From positions 86,177 through 150,176 of the forward strand of contig VUYV01000766.1 in the NCBI GenBank assembly GCA_008711295.1: DNA of 64,000 nt, given 5' to 3'. Of this stretch, positions 24,129-37,800 are shown in pieces. Source of the DNA: Anarhynchus alexandrinus (lineage: Eukaryota; Chordata; Aves; Charadriiformes; Charadriidae). Each line of letters begins with the position of its first letter. Position 1 is the stretch's first letter. The notes beneath the pieces were generated by a model. That model did not search any database. It had not been told where the DNA came from and saw nothing but the letters and a program-made list of their open reading frames with translations. A program made the translations under genes and the position numbers.

Positions 24129-27100
24129 TTTGGTAATTTAATTAGGAGCTTGATCTGGTTTTGGGGCAGGACACAAAGTGGATTACAGGAGCAGCTGGCT
24201 CTTTAATTAGGGCCCTTTATCTTCCGTTAAAGTTTAACCTCCCCCTGCCGAGCGAGGCAGCGGCAGCGAGGGACGGAGCTCCAGCGGTGGGGGTTGTGCG
24301 CGGCGCCGGGTCAGCCAGGTACGCGCGAGGTTGCGTGACTGGGAATACTCTCATCTTACTGGAACCTCGCTGCAGCCATCCCAAAGTACCAACTGGCGAC
24401 TGTGTCATACGGCTATTTATAGAGACCGGGAACTAGAGGGTAAATATTTATTTAGATTCCGATGCTTAATCTGCTCCTGGCTGATTGTGCGGAAAGCCTG
24501 AGCCCCCGCGCTTTCTGCAGCAATTTATAACCGGAGCCTTCATCTCCTCTCCTTCTCCCGACACCCCCATACACATTCCCCAGGATTAATTCTGCGGAAA
24601 ACGGGCATGGTTTGGGTTCAGACCCTCCGGCACCTTCTGCTCCCGACCATCCTGCCCTCCGTCTCTCCTCCCTTATTTTAACCGACCGGCATTCATGGGG
24701 AGAAAACACAGATCCGGGCACCCGGGGCGCATGAAGGGTAACGGCACGAAGCTGTCACTGCTCTGCGGGAATGACAGACTCGTTGGCGATGACGTGGGCT
24801 GGGACAGAGCAGCGGACGGGAGCTGCGGAGTCACTGGGATTCGTCGCTAAGCTGGCTGAACCGTGGCGGCGGTGCGGCTCTGTGGGCTGCCAAGGCAGAG
24901 CTACCCCCGCAGTAAAGCCACCCCCGCTGCAAAGCCACCCCCGTCACACCACAGAGCCCTATGGTAACCATAAACCCTCCCACTGTCCCCCCTCCTTTTC
25001 TCAACCAGGACAACAGAAACAGATCGAGGGTGGGAGCAGGGAAACTGGAAGGATGCTCCACGTCCATCAGAAAGGACTGGTGGAGACAACATCTCCCCCA
25101 CCGCACCACAGCCCCTGGGGGCTGCCCCGGGCTCGCTGCCCCCCACCACAACCAGTGACCAAGAGACTGGGGCTCCCAGGGGAGGCTCCCCCAGCCCCAA
25201 AAGCGAGGGCTGTAGTGACCAGTGCTGGAGCTGGGAGGGCATCAGCAGAAGCGGCTGCAGGTGGGGGTGACCCGGGGACCGTTAGCGCAGGTGGGGGGTG
25301 TCTGTGCCTATTAGTGAGAGGTGCTCATTAACAAGGCACTCAGTCCTAGCTGTGGGAGTGGGGTTAAAGCAGCCTGTTCCCCATCATCACCTGCTTCCTT
25401 GCCCATTACAGGCCGTGCTGGAGCCCTGCAGCACCAGTAGGAACGGTGGGGGGACCAGACTGGTCCTGCGAGGGGTGAGAAGCCAGGTAAGCAGCGCGGG
25501 CTGTCTCTGAGCAAAGGAGAGTGGTGCGGGGAAGGGAGGGCGGCTCGGTATGGGGTCAGGTCCCGTCTCGGTGTGTGAGAAGAGCTGTGAGTGCTGCAGC
25601 CCGGGGATCTGGGCTGGTGTTTGGGGACGGGAGCCCGGGACAGCGGCTGCTGCAGGAGCCCCAGGTTCCCGTCCTCGTGCCAGCCCTTGTTCTGCTGAGC
25701 ACTGTGAGTTCCCTGTGCGGGCAGCTGGGGCTGTTGGCTGGCAGTGGGTATCGCTGTCAGCCCGATACAGGAAAGCAGTAGCGTCTCCCCATCTTGTACG
25801 TGTGGGGCTTTTCTGGTAAGAACACATGTTTCCATTCGCTGGTGTATTTTATGGCAGCTGAGGGTCCTGTTGCACTCCACTCCTCTATAATGGATTTTTT
25901 TTTTTTCCTTTGTAATTTCCTATCCTTATTGTCCCCTGCTAGGGAGGTGTGGACACAGCAGAGAGAAAAATCCTTAATTTCTGGGCAGGTCGAGCAGCTG
26001 CTCAGAGCGCAGATTGCTGCAGCAGTCTCTCCTTCAGCCCTGCAGCGGTTGCTGTAAAGGCGCTATTTCTCAGGGAGGGCAAAGCAGGCTTCTGCAGCAG
26101 ATTTCTCTGCCTATCTAGCTCTTCGTGCTAGAAAAAGCCCAAGAAAGACCGGTATCCCTAAATTAATGGGGCAACTGAGACTAAATAGCTTGTGCCCATT
26201 TATGCAGGGGAACCTGCAGTGCCCCCAGAGCACCCTGCAGAGGAGTACGGCTTCTGGAAGAAAACCCTCAATGCTGCCAGGAAAAGAGTTTGCATTGCAT
26301 GTACCACTTTTATTTTCACATATATATATTACATCCTTTTAAAACAGAATATTTGTGAAAGAAACGAAATTTTTTTTTCAGGTAAAAGCAACCCACCGTG
26401 TTCCACACAGCCCCTTTGCCCGTCACGTAACGATGCCCTGCACTGGGGAAAGGCTTGGCCCACAGGCAAAGCTCGTTCCCCATCTCCCTGCTGCTACTGG
26501 GACAGCCTGGGGTCTTCCTCTCCTCCTCCCCCCTGGAAAGAAAAGGTGTTTGCCAGTCCCTCCCCTCCAGAGTCCGCGCAAAGCATTCTTTATTGCTCCA
26601 TCATATACCCCATCCCCTTCCCGCAGTGCTGGGAGAGACTGGGGCGTCCTGGAGGGATGGGGACAGGAGGTGGGGAAGGAGCTGTGTGAAACACCGCTCG
26701 CGTTGATACTGTGGAAAAGGCAAGGAAGAACCAGAATGAACAGGGATGGTGTGGTTTCAAGTATATGTGTAAAAACCCATCACACAGAGCTTCACAGAAG
26801 GTTGCCACCAGTCCTGGCCACGAGGAGACTGGTCGCTCTGGGGAGCGCTGGCCCCTGCGGCACCCGGCGTTTGGCGGGGTTGGCTCGTGGTGTGAGGAAC
26901 GGCGGGAAGGGAGAAGTGGTTCTGAGAAGCAAACCAGTAGCTCAGGCAGATTCCTTCATCCAGAAGGAAGGAGCTGGGAGAGGGGGCAGTGACATACGCT
27001 CTCAAATAGGCTCAGGGAAGGGGACTCCTCCTGCAAACTCGCACCCGTTGTAATCGTCTGAATGAAGCTCCTCTGCCCTCCCGAACACACACACTTCTGC

Positions 27101-30100
27101 TTGAACTTAGAGGTTTTCTGTCCAGACAACTCCCTGTGCTACGTTCCCCTAACGCCTCTCCTGGGACAGCCTCTTGCGCAAAGAAATCCTCACCAAAAGG
27201 AACCGCTCTTTCCTCTCTGCACCCCGTGACATGTTGGGAGCCAGCGGAGAGGCACGGGGGACCACGGCGCGGAGCTCGTGGCTGTGATCAGCCCTCGCTT
27301 GCACCCACGGAGGGTTCCTCCAGCCCCGGGGACCGGCACTGCTGCCCGCACCCCTCTTTGCCACTTCTGGGGTACATCTCAGCCTTCACTGAGCACCGCG
27401 GTGCTGAGCCCACCCCATCTGTTGGGGCTGGGTGGAGAAGGGGAACAGCACGAGCCTGTCTTTGGTTCCTTTCCCCACCCAGCGCGGGGGTGGGCAGCCC
27501 ATACTGGTACCAGCTAAGCTGTGAGCATCAGAGAGAGCCGGTCCTTCCTGGGAGGCAGCCCCAGCTCAGGGCTCCGACGCCAGAAGAACGGCGCGCTCGC
27601 TCAGCAGCTCTCCCCCAAACCCTGCCGGCATTTCGGTGGCCGTGCTTTGAGTGGGGGTGAGATTTTTTTTTTCCTTCCAACCCAAACGTGAACAATCCTC
27701 TCCTTGTGAACAGCCACGGCAGAGCCTCCTCCTCATCTTCTGCCCTCATTTCCCAGTTGAGGGCTCCCCACCTCCGTCTCCCTCCCTCCCCAGGGGCAGA
27801 AGCCCAAGCCCAAGGCGTCGTGCCCGGTAGCACCGTGGTGGTTAGGAAGGCAGCGGCAGGGAGAGCCTGCGGTTCGGTGCATCGGGTGGGCTTGCCTTCG
27901 TACCAGCTACGCTACGTGACTGGGTTGGTGGTTAAAAAAAGCTCACACTGGTTAAAGAACTGTTGTAGTTGCTCAGGACTTTATTCCTGTGGAATAAAGT
28001 GGCTGACTGAGCTCTGTAAGGAAAGTTTGGGGTTATTCTAAGAATGTAGTTTTATCTACAGCTCTTACTTCTATAGCAGAGACCTACTTTTTTGTAAAAA
28101 AACAAAAAGAAATGGCTCCTGGCAGTGCCAGTCCCAGAGCAAAAGCCTTCTGCATATAGTGAGGGTGGCCCGTGGTACCGGGTCCGGGCCCCCTGCCCAA
28201 ACTCCACCGAGTGGGGCTTCGAGGTAGATACCGCTGTGGCTCTCCAGAGAGGGCCCACCAGCCCTCCGAAGAGCCTCAGCTTCTGGGGAGGGCCACACCA
28301 ACTCTCCTTGGTCTGCTTCGAGCCCAGCAAATCCAGCCCTGCTGTCGCCCGTTCCTGCCCCTACAGAGCACTCGCGCCTTCCCCCACAGCAGTCCAGTAC
28401 AAACCAGTGATGCCCGCCTCTGCTATGGGGCAGAGCGCGGTGCGCGCCCGCAGCTCTGGGTGTGCAGACCACAGCTGATGGGTACGGGGGTCACCTGGGC
28501 AAAGAGGGGGGACCTGGAAGAGGGGGGGTTCCCCTTCGCAGGGTGCTCAGCCCCTCTCTGCCCTCGGAGCCGGCACCCAGGCAGCCGTGCCTGCAATGCT
28601 GTTGCCATCCAGTGACAGGACACAGTACTACAGACCAGTCACCCACTCACCCTCCCAGTTCAAGCTTTTTTCCACTTAGTAAGCGGCGTCAGGAAGGGCA
28701 GGAGAGGCGAGAGCAGAGTGAGACCGTACGCTGATACCCTGAGACAATCCTTCCCGCAAATCCCCTGAGAAAACGGATAAAATGGAAACTTTCCTTTGCT
28801 ACAGCACCTATTTTAAAAGTTCCCTTCTCTGTCCCGATACCACAGACTTTACTAAGGCTTGATCATCTACTGTAAAGCTGAAAAACGTTCTTTAGTCAGT
28901 CTGCTGGCCTTACAGCTGAATTTGGTTTGCAAGGTGAAACGCCTTGTCTGGAAGATGAGAATAAATTACAAGCAGCATGGCTTTTTGTACAAGGAAAAGT
29001 TCTCTAATGGGTTAGAGTTCTTGGAGTGTGCGGGTGAAGTAGTGAATAAAAACTGATGTACTGTTTTCTTTCCAAGGCCCTCTGAAAAAGTCCTGCTGGA
29101 GACACAACCAAACCAAACAACAAACCTAGAGGACAGTGACATGTCAATGATGTGGCTGATTAAGAGAAAAGGAAAATAACAATTAGTAGTTCATTTTCGT
29201 CGTGGCAAAAAGGCTCCATCTGGTGGTGTTTTCACCCAGAAAAGAAGGTAAGGTGTGGGGCTGGGGAACCGCGGATGATGCTAAGTTGGTTAGACCGGCT
29301 CACGTCAGAGAAGAGTCCTGAGATCTCACGATCTGCTCAGGATGAGTGAATGTGTGGCACGATGGTAAATGAAGTTGTGTGTGGATAAACGCAAAGAAAT
29401 ATACCGCCACGGGGGCAAAGAAGCTCGGGTGGACATTTAGCTGCTCAAAGAGTCTGCACGGCTGCAGCACCTGAGCATGGACCATCCACTGCAGATTTGT
29501 GCTCCTCAGCACAGATAAACCTAATAAAGCAACCAAACCAGAGATATATAGCAGAGGAATATTATAGCAAATATTTTAATGCCTTTCTATTAAGCACAGT
29601 CCAGGGCACTCCACCAGGGAAAGGGAAACAGCAGAAACAGTCAGGGTCAAAACGATAAGCGCAGAAAGACCCTGCTATGGAAACAGGCTGAAAGGTTTGC
29701 TGGTCTTATGTTAGAAGAGGCAGGAACAGGAGGGACGTGAGTGTTATAAAATTACGGCTGGTCCTGCGAAGCCTCTGCAGCTGCGAGGAGAGAGGGTGTG
29801 CGGTGTCCCGTCCCTGCGCTGGGACAGCACCGGGGACTGCAGCAAGGGACAGGCGTGGAGGAAAAAAACCTATCTGAAGGTAAAGATTAAGGAAGGAATC
29901 AGTGATGTGGGGAGGCAATACTGGAGGGTTTTGAAAACAGGTTAGACAGATGTCTGCCAGGAATGGCTTTGTTACCGGGGGGCTCTCAAGACCTCACTGA
30001 CCCTCCTTGGGTTCTGCCAGTGGCCGCTGCAGCGGGTGACAGCAGGCAGGGCTGCGGGTGACAGCAGGCAGGGCTCTGCCCCGCTTTGGCGATCCCCGTC

Positions 30101-31716
30101 CCACCGAGATGAGTCGGAGCACTGTCACTTGTCACCCAGCCCGTTTGGCAGTAGCAATACCAGGCGAGTTCCCCGCTCCAGCCCCAGGGGGCTCAGCCTC
30201 ACTAGGGCTACGGTTTTGCTCTTCCCGTTGTCCCAGGCTCCAGCCCAGAAGGGCTCTGTGTTAGGAGAGGAGCCCAGACACGGGACCACTGCACGCTTCC
30301 TACCTCCGAGGTCCCGCTGGCTCTGTCCCCCACCTGGCTGACCTGAGATGGGAGATGCTGGAACGGGGTTAGTATGGCTCAGATGTGGCCAGTCACAGTT
30401 TTAAGCCTTACAGAGTCACCTGGAGTGAAAAACTAAACCATGCGGTCCACGCTGGGACTCTCCCCCTGTTTTGCAAAAGTCAGAGAGATTTGGGATGGCA
30501 GAGTGCAGCCTGGTTCCCTCCCTCTCTCCCTCCCCCAGAAATCACGCTCAAGCATTAATCATGAACGGAACAAGGTCAAGTCACTTCCCGAAGACACCGT
30601 TGGGCTCTGCCCTCCGGGCACCGATAAAACACTGCAGCCCTGCGCTCAACCAGGACATGCCTGCACCATCCCGCCCGGCCAGGCTCAGGGGGGCACAGAG
30701 CTGATGCGGGGGTGGGATGCATCTCCAGTGCCTCCCACTGAGAGCAAGGGACACCAACTGGTCCCTCCTGGGCTGCTCGTTAGCCAGCATCCAAGTCTAC
30801 TCAATGGAAGCCCCCAGCAGGACCGGAGGGAGGGCAGGCGGGTGGGCTGCCCACACCGACCCCACAGCTTTTTAGTGTTTGGAAACCCGCTGGTGCTCCC
30901 TAGCTCTGCTGGCGGGCAGCCTTTGGGCTCCCGGGGAGGGGGGGGCGGGAGGCTGTACCCCGGCACCCGCATCGGCCGCGGCACAGCGGCAGCTCTCCGC
31001 GTCGGGGCTGCGGCAGGGCAAGGCTGCCTGCCAGCGCTGCCCACTCCTGCCAGCGGCCCCCATGTGACGGGTCGTCAGCGTGTTTCTTTAAAAAGGGGTA
31101 GGGATGCTCGTTAAAAGGAAGGAGAAGGCTCAATTACGCAGCTCAGGAACAGAGGGAAGGTGAAAGCGAGCCCCACGCGGGCTTTCTACTGCTGGTTGCC
31201 CCTCCGGTGACTTACAGACCAAGGCTGCAGTCCCTCGTCAAGTGCAGGGATGGACTGGACTAGAGCCATTAGCAAAGGGGGAGCTCTGCACCAGCCCCGA
31301 GGACTGGACAAGACCCACACACGCACACACACACACACACACACACAGAGGCATTATTACAACGACACATTTGTTCCTCCAGACTCCGGATGAGCCTGTT
31401 CTCCCGCCTCGCTGCTGCGTGCCAGCACTGTCACAGCAGCGTTCTGTCCTCGGCAGCTCAGCGAGGCATAAAACAGACAACAAAGTCGAACCTTCCCCCC
31501 ACCCCCCCCCACCCCCGACTGCTTCTCTCCATAGCTCCTGGTGGTGTCTCCATAGACGGCAGAGACCCTGGGCCCTGCGCGGGAGGGTCACAGGTCCAAG
31601 CTGCTCTCTCTCTCGGAGGTTCCTTGGATCCCCCCTCTCTTGGGAGACGTCAACGCAGAGCAGAGATTTGAGAGCGAGCTTGGCCGGACCCCCCCCAGCC
31701 TCTGCCCCCGCATCAA
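24129..31716. other. Intergenic region 3' of BAK1, including its 3' UTR
   Basis: No exon was recognised in this 7.6-kb interval. The right end must hold the BAK1 3' untranslated region; I see no minus-strand AATAAA between 30400 and 31716, so the cleavage site is not placed. A CpG-rich patch lies at about 30870-31070, a two-copy 22-bp repeat (GCGGGTGACAGCAGGCAGGG...) at about 30033-30076, and a CA microsatellite at 31316. Several open frames of 100-230 codons in GC-rich parts look like chance frames. Confidence 0.5.
31316..31347. repeat. (CA)n microsatellite
   Basis: Sixteen dinucleotides with one interruption (a G at 31323). It lies about 370 bp downstream of the BAK1 stop codon, so on the transcribed strand it would read (TG)n, probably inside the 3' UTR. 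Confidence 0.95.
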
Positions 31717-31821
31717 TCAGGGCCTGAAGAAGCGTCGTACCACTAAATGCCCCACCATGACCAGGGTCACCACCACCAGCATGTACTTCATGTAAACATT
31801 GTCCAGCTCGAGCGCAGCCAC
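31717..31821 (-). CDS. BAK1: BAK1 last coding exon (tail anchor)
   Basis: Thirty-four codons plus TGA, phase 0, after the acceptor CCCGTTAG. It starts at V184 ([14 protein letters not shown]) and holds the hydrophobic membrane anchor followed by VVRRFFRP. Confidence 0.97.
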   Translation of the reverse strand: MAALELDNVYMKYMLVVVTLVMVGHLVVRRFFRP

Positions 31822-34800
31822 CTAACGGGAAACAGAGAATAACCAGAGCGTGTTAGACCTGCCTGGGCCGGCTCGCTGCTCTGCCTGCGCCCGGGTCACC
31901 CCGCCAGCCGCAGCACTGCCGTAGTCCCCAGGGCTGCACCTTCCGCCGGCCGGAGCACGTCTGCCTCCCCTCGCCCCCGAATCCCCCCCGGGACAGCCCC
32001 GCGTTCCCGCCGGCTCACCCATCCTCCCTGCTGGGCGATCCACTGGGCGATGCGGTTCCGGAGCATGAACTCAGCGACGTAGCGAGCGATGCGGCAGAGG
32101 AAACCCGGTATGCCGTGCTGGTAAACGTAGATGGCCATGCGGTAGCCAAAGCCCAGCAGCGCAATCACCCGGCCCCAATTAATGCCGCTCTCGAACAAGC
32201 TGAAACGAAGCCGATGATGGTGGGGTTAAATCACTGCCGTGGCCGGCTCAGACCTCCCCGGGCTCTGCATCCCAGGCTCTGGAGCAGCGCTGGTTGCAGA
32301 GCAGGGCTGGGGATGCTGCATGAGTCCTCGAGGCGCATCCCAGCCACGCAGACAATGTCGTCGCTTTGTGGCTAAGCGACACGCGGCCTCTATTGGAAAG
32401 CACACCAGGAGGTGCTTTCGGGGCACAACAAACATGGTCTCGGTCACTGCAGCTGTTGGCCTCAGCCCGGGGGGTGAGGGATGTCTGAGGGAAAAGGAAA
32501 TTGCCAAATCCTGTCTACACAGCTCCAGGCTCTGAATCGCTAGAGTGGAAGCTTTGGGATAGAATTGTAAAATGGTTTGGGTTGGAAGGGACCTTAAAGA
32601 TCATCTAGCCCAACCCCCCTGCCCTGGGCAGGGACACCTCCCACCAGCCCAGGTTGCTCCAAGCCCCGTCCAACCTGGTGTGGTGGTTGCTGACCTGCCA
32701 CCTTCCTGCCCGTCCTGCCTTTCCCTCAGGGCTCCCCCCAGACGCAGGACATGTTGGCTGCCTGGAGGGCCTGTGCTCTCATGGGCATGGTTATCGAACA
32801 AGGTAGGCTGGAGTTGGTGGTGGTTGAAGCCGTCAGGCTGCAGCAAGCCCTACACGTGCTGCCAGGAGCAGGAGCTACCACCCACCTCTCCCAAAGCATC
32901 CCTCGCCTGTGCCTGGAGGTCAGGAAGTTTAAATTTAAGGACAAAGCATGTTAGAACAGGATTTTCCTTCTTCCTGAATAGACAAACCCCTCCAAGACCA
33001 AAACCTGATCTACTCTTGCCTTACACCGATACTCCCAAGGGCTGGGGGGGCTCCAAAATGGGCCCAGTCAACGCCTACTGCCCCGATCCAGGGTTTGGTT
33101 GCTGTGGGCACAAACGGCATCGCTGTCTGCAGGTTTGGCACTGATTTCTCTGGACCAGTTTTTGAAGTTAGATTGGTTTTTTTTCTTGGTTTCCAGCAAG
33201 GCAAGCGAGAAGGAAAAAAAGGATAAAGATAAAAAGAGTAGGCTCAGGCCCTGTGTTTTAATCTTGTGCCCAGTTTTTAGACTGGATATTAGGAAGAATT
33301 TCTTTACTGAGAGGGTCATCAGGCGCTGGAACGCGTTACCCAGGGCAGCGGTGCAGTCCCCATCCCTGGAGATATCTAAGGGTCGTGTAGATATAGTGGT
33401 CAGGGACATGGGTTAGTGGTGGGTCGGCAGTGTTAGGTTGATGGTTGGACTGGATGATCTTACAGGTCTTCTCCAATCTAGGAGATTCTGTGACTCTGTT
33501 CTTGGCGGTCCCTGTCTGCAGAGCCGAAAGGAACTGTCTCCTCTGCAGAACCTTGGCGTGGAGCTGCCACCATGCCGGTCGCAGAGGGAGAGGGAAGTTA
33601 GAGCCCGCGAAGGGACAACAGAGAAACAGGTAGCACAAAGAGAGAGACAGAGGTTAATTTACCTGTTTGCGGCGCGTTAACCGCCTCAGGCTGGCAAAGC
33701 GGTGAAAACAGCGCAGCAGTGGCTTCCCGAGGAGAGGGGAGCAGGAAGAGGACAGAGAAGAGGCAGTTAGACAACAAACACCGAGCGGAGGGTGCACAGG
33801 GACGGGGCTGCGCTGGAGCCAGGCACGGTCGGAGGATCAGTGGGAGCCTGGGACCTGGGAACCCAGACATCCCGGCGTCTCTCCTGGCGCTACCAGAAGT
33901 CTTCTGCGTGTCCCTGGGCAAACCACGTAATGTGCCTAGCGTCTTGGTTTCCCTACAGACAGGGAGGGGTGAGGACTGAACCCCTCGACGGCCACCTCGA
34001 TCCAAGCCTGTACCTCAGGCAATCGGGGCAGTAAGTTGGCCGCGTGTTTGCCTTCACTCTTCACCCTGTTGCTGCGCTTGGAGTTGGGTGCGCATCGCCT
34101 GCGCAGGTCTGTGGAGCATCCCCCGTCCTGAGTCAGTCCGATCCTCTTCCACGTGGACCGCGCCAAGGGCAGCGAGCGCTTGCCCGGCCCCGCCGCTGCG
34201 TGTGCTGTGTGCCTCTCACACCCTCACTCATGGGGGCTTCCCAGCTCTCAAGCAAGCAGCGGTGGGACCAGCAGCAGGTCTGCCTTGGTCCAGGGCTGGT
34301 CATAGCCCTGGAGAGGAGCTGGGACATTCGCTTGGCTACAGATGCACGGGCCACCCTTCCCGAGCACATCCCCCAAACTTTCTGACCCCGGTCAGTTTGT
34401 GCAAGGACCGCGAGATGATTGTCAGGTGAAGACTGTGCAGACAGCGTGCAAGAGGAAGAGCAGACAGGCAGAAAACACAGGAACCATCATGGTGAGCTTG
34501 TTGGGGGTTCAACCCAGGGATGGTGGGCGAAGGTTGGACATCTGTGTGCTGGGGCAGAGCCGGGCAGGCAGCTGCGCCAGGGTCGGGGCAAGGGTTTAAC
34601 TGACTGCATGGCACCCCATTTGACCTCTCCTTCCCCGGTCTTCTCCAGGAGAAGGCATCCAGCCCACGCCGAGGGAGCCGGTGTTCTTACCTGGAGGCTA
34701 TTCTGGTGAAGTGCTCATAGGCGTTGTCCTTGGTGGGCTGCAAGGATTTCAGCATGTTGCGAAACTCTGCGTCGTACCGCTCGTTAATGTCGTCACCGAT

Positions 34801-37800
34801 GATGGCCAGGCGCCTTCCCACCTGGCTCCCAGTGCTGCGGAGAGGGAAGACGGCGTTACGGACAGGTCAGCAGGATGGAGGGGTGGGTCTGTAATGGAGC
34901 CTGGCTCGGGATGGGGTCGAGGGACGTGCATACGGTCGGTATCAGAGTTTTACCTGCCCAGCTCCTCCTCGATCTCCACGATCTCTGGGTCCATGGGCAC
35001 CTCCTCCCCTCTCTCCTCTCTCTCCTGTTGGTAGCGGTAGAAGGCATAGCTCCGAAACACCACTTCTGTCTCCTCCACCACCTGGTCTTCTAAGAGAGAC
35101 AAGAGAAAGAAAAGTCAAGGGAGCAGCTCGTCTCCCCCCTTTCCCAAGTTGGAAAGAGACCATTCCTTCATTTTCAGCCTAAATTTGCACTGTTTCTATT
35201 AACACTGGCCCTTTGCAGCAAAACAAAAAGAATCCAACAGAGATTATTTCTGAGGAAACTAATTTTGAAGCCAGTCTTTGTTCTTCGGGGCACAGGCCCA
35301 CCTTTTGAATCCATTTTTGGCAAGAGACAGCTCCGGGACCGTCACGACACAAACCAGATGTTCAAGCGCTCGCGCTTGGCAGCTCTCTCCGCGCCACAGC
35401 CCCTCTCGCTAAGGGCACTGCTCAGCACAAACAAGTTCAGGAATCTCAGATCCAAACCCAAACTGGAGGCAAAGCCCCATCTAGCGCTGCCCATCGACCC
35501 TCAGCCAACCACCTCGTTTTTCAGCGTCGCGGCCGATCGCGCCCTCGCACGGCGCCAGCAATGACGCGGCCAGCAAAAGTTAGATTGGTCGTTTGAGTAT
35601 AATTCCTCGCCCATTCCGTCGCACATCACCGATCTCCCGTACGCCCACCGGCCCCCTGTACGCCCACCGGCCCGGCAGCGGCGACGCCAGGGCTGGGTTT
35701 GCAACTCCCGCACGGGCTGCTGGCCGCAACAGAAAGGAGGAGAGCTTTTGAATAACTCATAAACCCTGACCCAGATCGGTGACTCCCCATCCTGCGCTGG
35801 AAAGCAGAGAAACACCCAGGTGAGAAGTTCGACCTGACCGCCCGCTCCAGCACCCCCGTCGCCGCCGGGCGAGGGGAGGCACCCGAATCCCCCGCTTCGC
35901 CGGCAAATACCCGTGGAGGCGATAAGCCCGGTGCACGGGGAGCGGGAGGCTGTCGTGGGGGGAGGTTTTGGGTGCCACAGCTTCCTTCCTTCCCCTGCTC
36001 TCGTAAACAAGCAGGGCTCGGCACGGCAGGTATTCAGGGTTCGGCAGGGGAACGCGGCCGTGCAGTAACGTCACCCGGCCCCGACAGCGCGCCAAAACCG
36101 ACCGGGCTCCGCGCGGGCGGGAAGCGAGTCAGAAACAGCCAGCGTCGATAAGCGCCTGCCTGTCTGCGAACGGCTCGGCTCGAGACCCCCGCAGCACGTC
36201 CCCCGTCCCCGCGCTGCTCGGGGAAGAGCAAGGGTCCAGCCGTGGCCCGGACCTGCCCCCTTGGGAGCGGGGAGCCCCCGGAGAGGCGTTTCAGTCCCGT
36301 CGGTCCCATGGTGACCGATACCTTATCACACGCGTTACATTGGTCCTGGGGAAAGTACCCAGTCTGTCACGGGATGTCTCTGATTAGAGCTTGGTTTCAG
36401 CTGGCTCCAGAAGCAATCCGGGCTGGAGCACCGGTTCCCAAACAGCCCAGCGGAGCCCCCCCCCCGCTGCCCCTGAGATCCTGCTAACGCAGTTCTGCCC
36501 GGTTTCTTTTCCAAGGTGCAAAATTTGTAGGGGACAGAAACGGTACGGACGGATCGGAGCGCTGCTGCTTTGACGGGGTATCACCGGTCAGGGTGGACGT
36601 TCGCAGAGGTTAAGCGAGGAGCAAAGCCCAGGTCACTGAGCCACCCCGGGGGACGTCAGAAGCACAGGACCCTGTGGACCCGTGGCTTTAGGTGACCGTC
36701 CTGCGAGGCGTGCTGCTGACCCGCGGCAGGTCGGCACATCTGCACCACCAACGCCGTCTAGCAGCGGTGCAGCACGCTGCAGCCAACCCCGTTAAAACCC
36801 TTTCCCAGTATATCCCAGTATATCCACCTGCCAGCGTGGCCAATGCTATTCTCCGGCCACTGGAAATTGCGTTTCCAATGCGGAGATGCTCCTGCCCGAG
36901 CAACATCCCGGGGCTGGGACGTGAGGACCTGGCCTGGCAGACACAGCTGTCCTGGCAGCACTGCTCCACAAAACCCCGTATCCAGGTCTCCAAAACGTGC
37001 CGCGCCGCTCCTCGCAGAGTTTTTCTGGATGGTCACATCCGTGTGGCCCACGTGGGGCTCCGGGGAGATGGGCCCAGCGCCGGATGGGGTGCGGGGCAGG
37101 GAGAGGACCTGTCGTGAGGAGACTCAGGTTACGCGGAGTTCAGGTTGGGTAAACAGAGGTGAAGGGAAATGACAAGCCCTCGTTGCTCTGTTTTCAAGGG
37201 ATTGTTTTTTTTCTTTTGAAGGAAGGGGTTTATTTGGCGGTAAACAAATCCCATCTCCCGGAGGAGCCGGGGGAGCCCGTGACCGCTCCACCGAGAGCCC
37301 GAAAACGAAACCGACTGACTCACAGTTTCAGTGAGAGGCCGGGTAAACACTGCGAGAACAAAAGAGGAAATAAGTGTACCAAAAAATTCCCTGCTTTTAA
37401 TTACCCCCAGGCGCTATTTTTAGTAGCACAGGGACAGGAGAACACGCATCTTTTTTCCCCCCTAGGTGTGAACCCACTGGGACCATCTCTGGGTCTCTCC
37501 CACTCAAAGGCAGAGGATGTGGATCAAGATTTGCCTTGTGGACTCCCCGTACCAGCAGCGGAGAGGGGGCAGAGTGGTTTGGAGCTCCTCCAGGATCTTT
37601 GGGCTCCGTGTGGGATTGTTGGGGCCGTGTTAAGGGGCTGTGAACCCCCACACCGCAAGGGAGGACCTGCTTCACGGAGCAGCAACCCTGTCATCCTCGG
37701 TCCCCCGCTCACCCTCAGCATCTACACCAGACCTCCCCCAACAACAGCCTCTTGCCTGGATCCACCCCGCAGACAACGTTGACCGGACCCCAGCCAGTCC

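Larger units (their letters stand above)
32200..34690 (-). other. BAK1: BAK1 intron between the BH3 and BH1 exons
   Basis: About 2.5 kb with donor CCTCCAG|GTAAGA. It contains two CR1 fragments in opposite orientation (32559-32680 and 33279-33497) and no recognised exon. In mammals a neural microexon has been reported in BAK1; I cannot identify an equivalent here by eye. Confidence 0.85.

Noticed and set aside
14048..31716. Search for a human neighbour such as UNC5CL upstream of TSPO2
   Set aside because: No death-domain or ZU5-like exon could be recognised on either strand.
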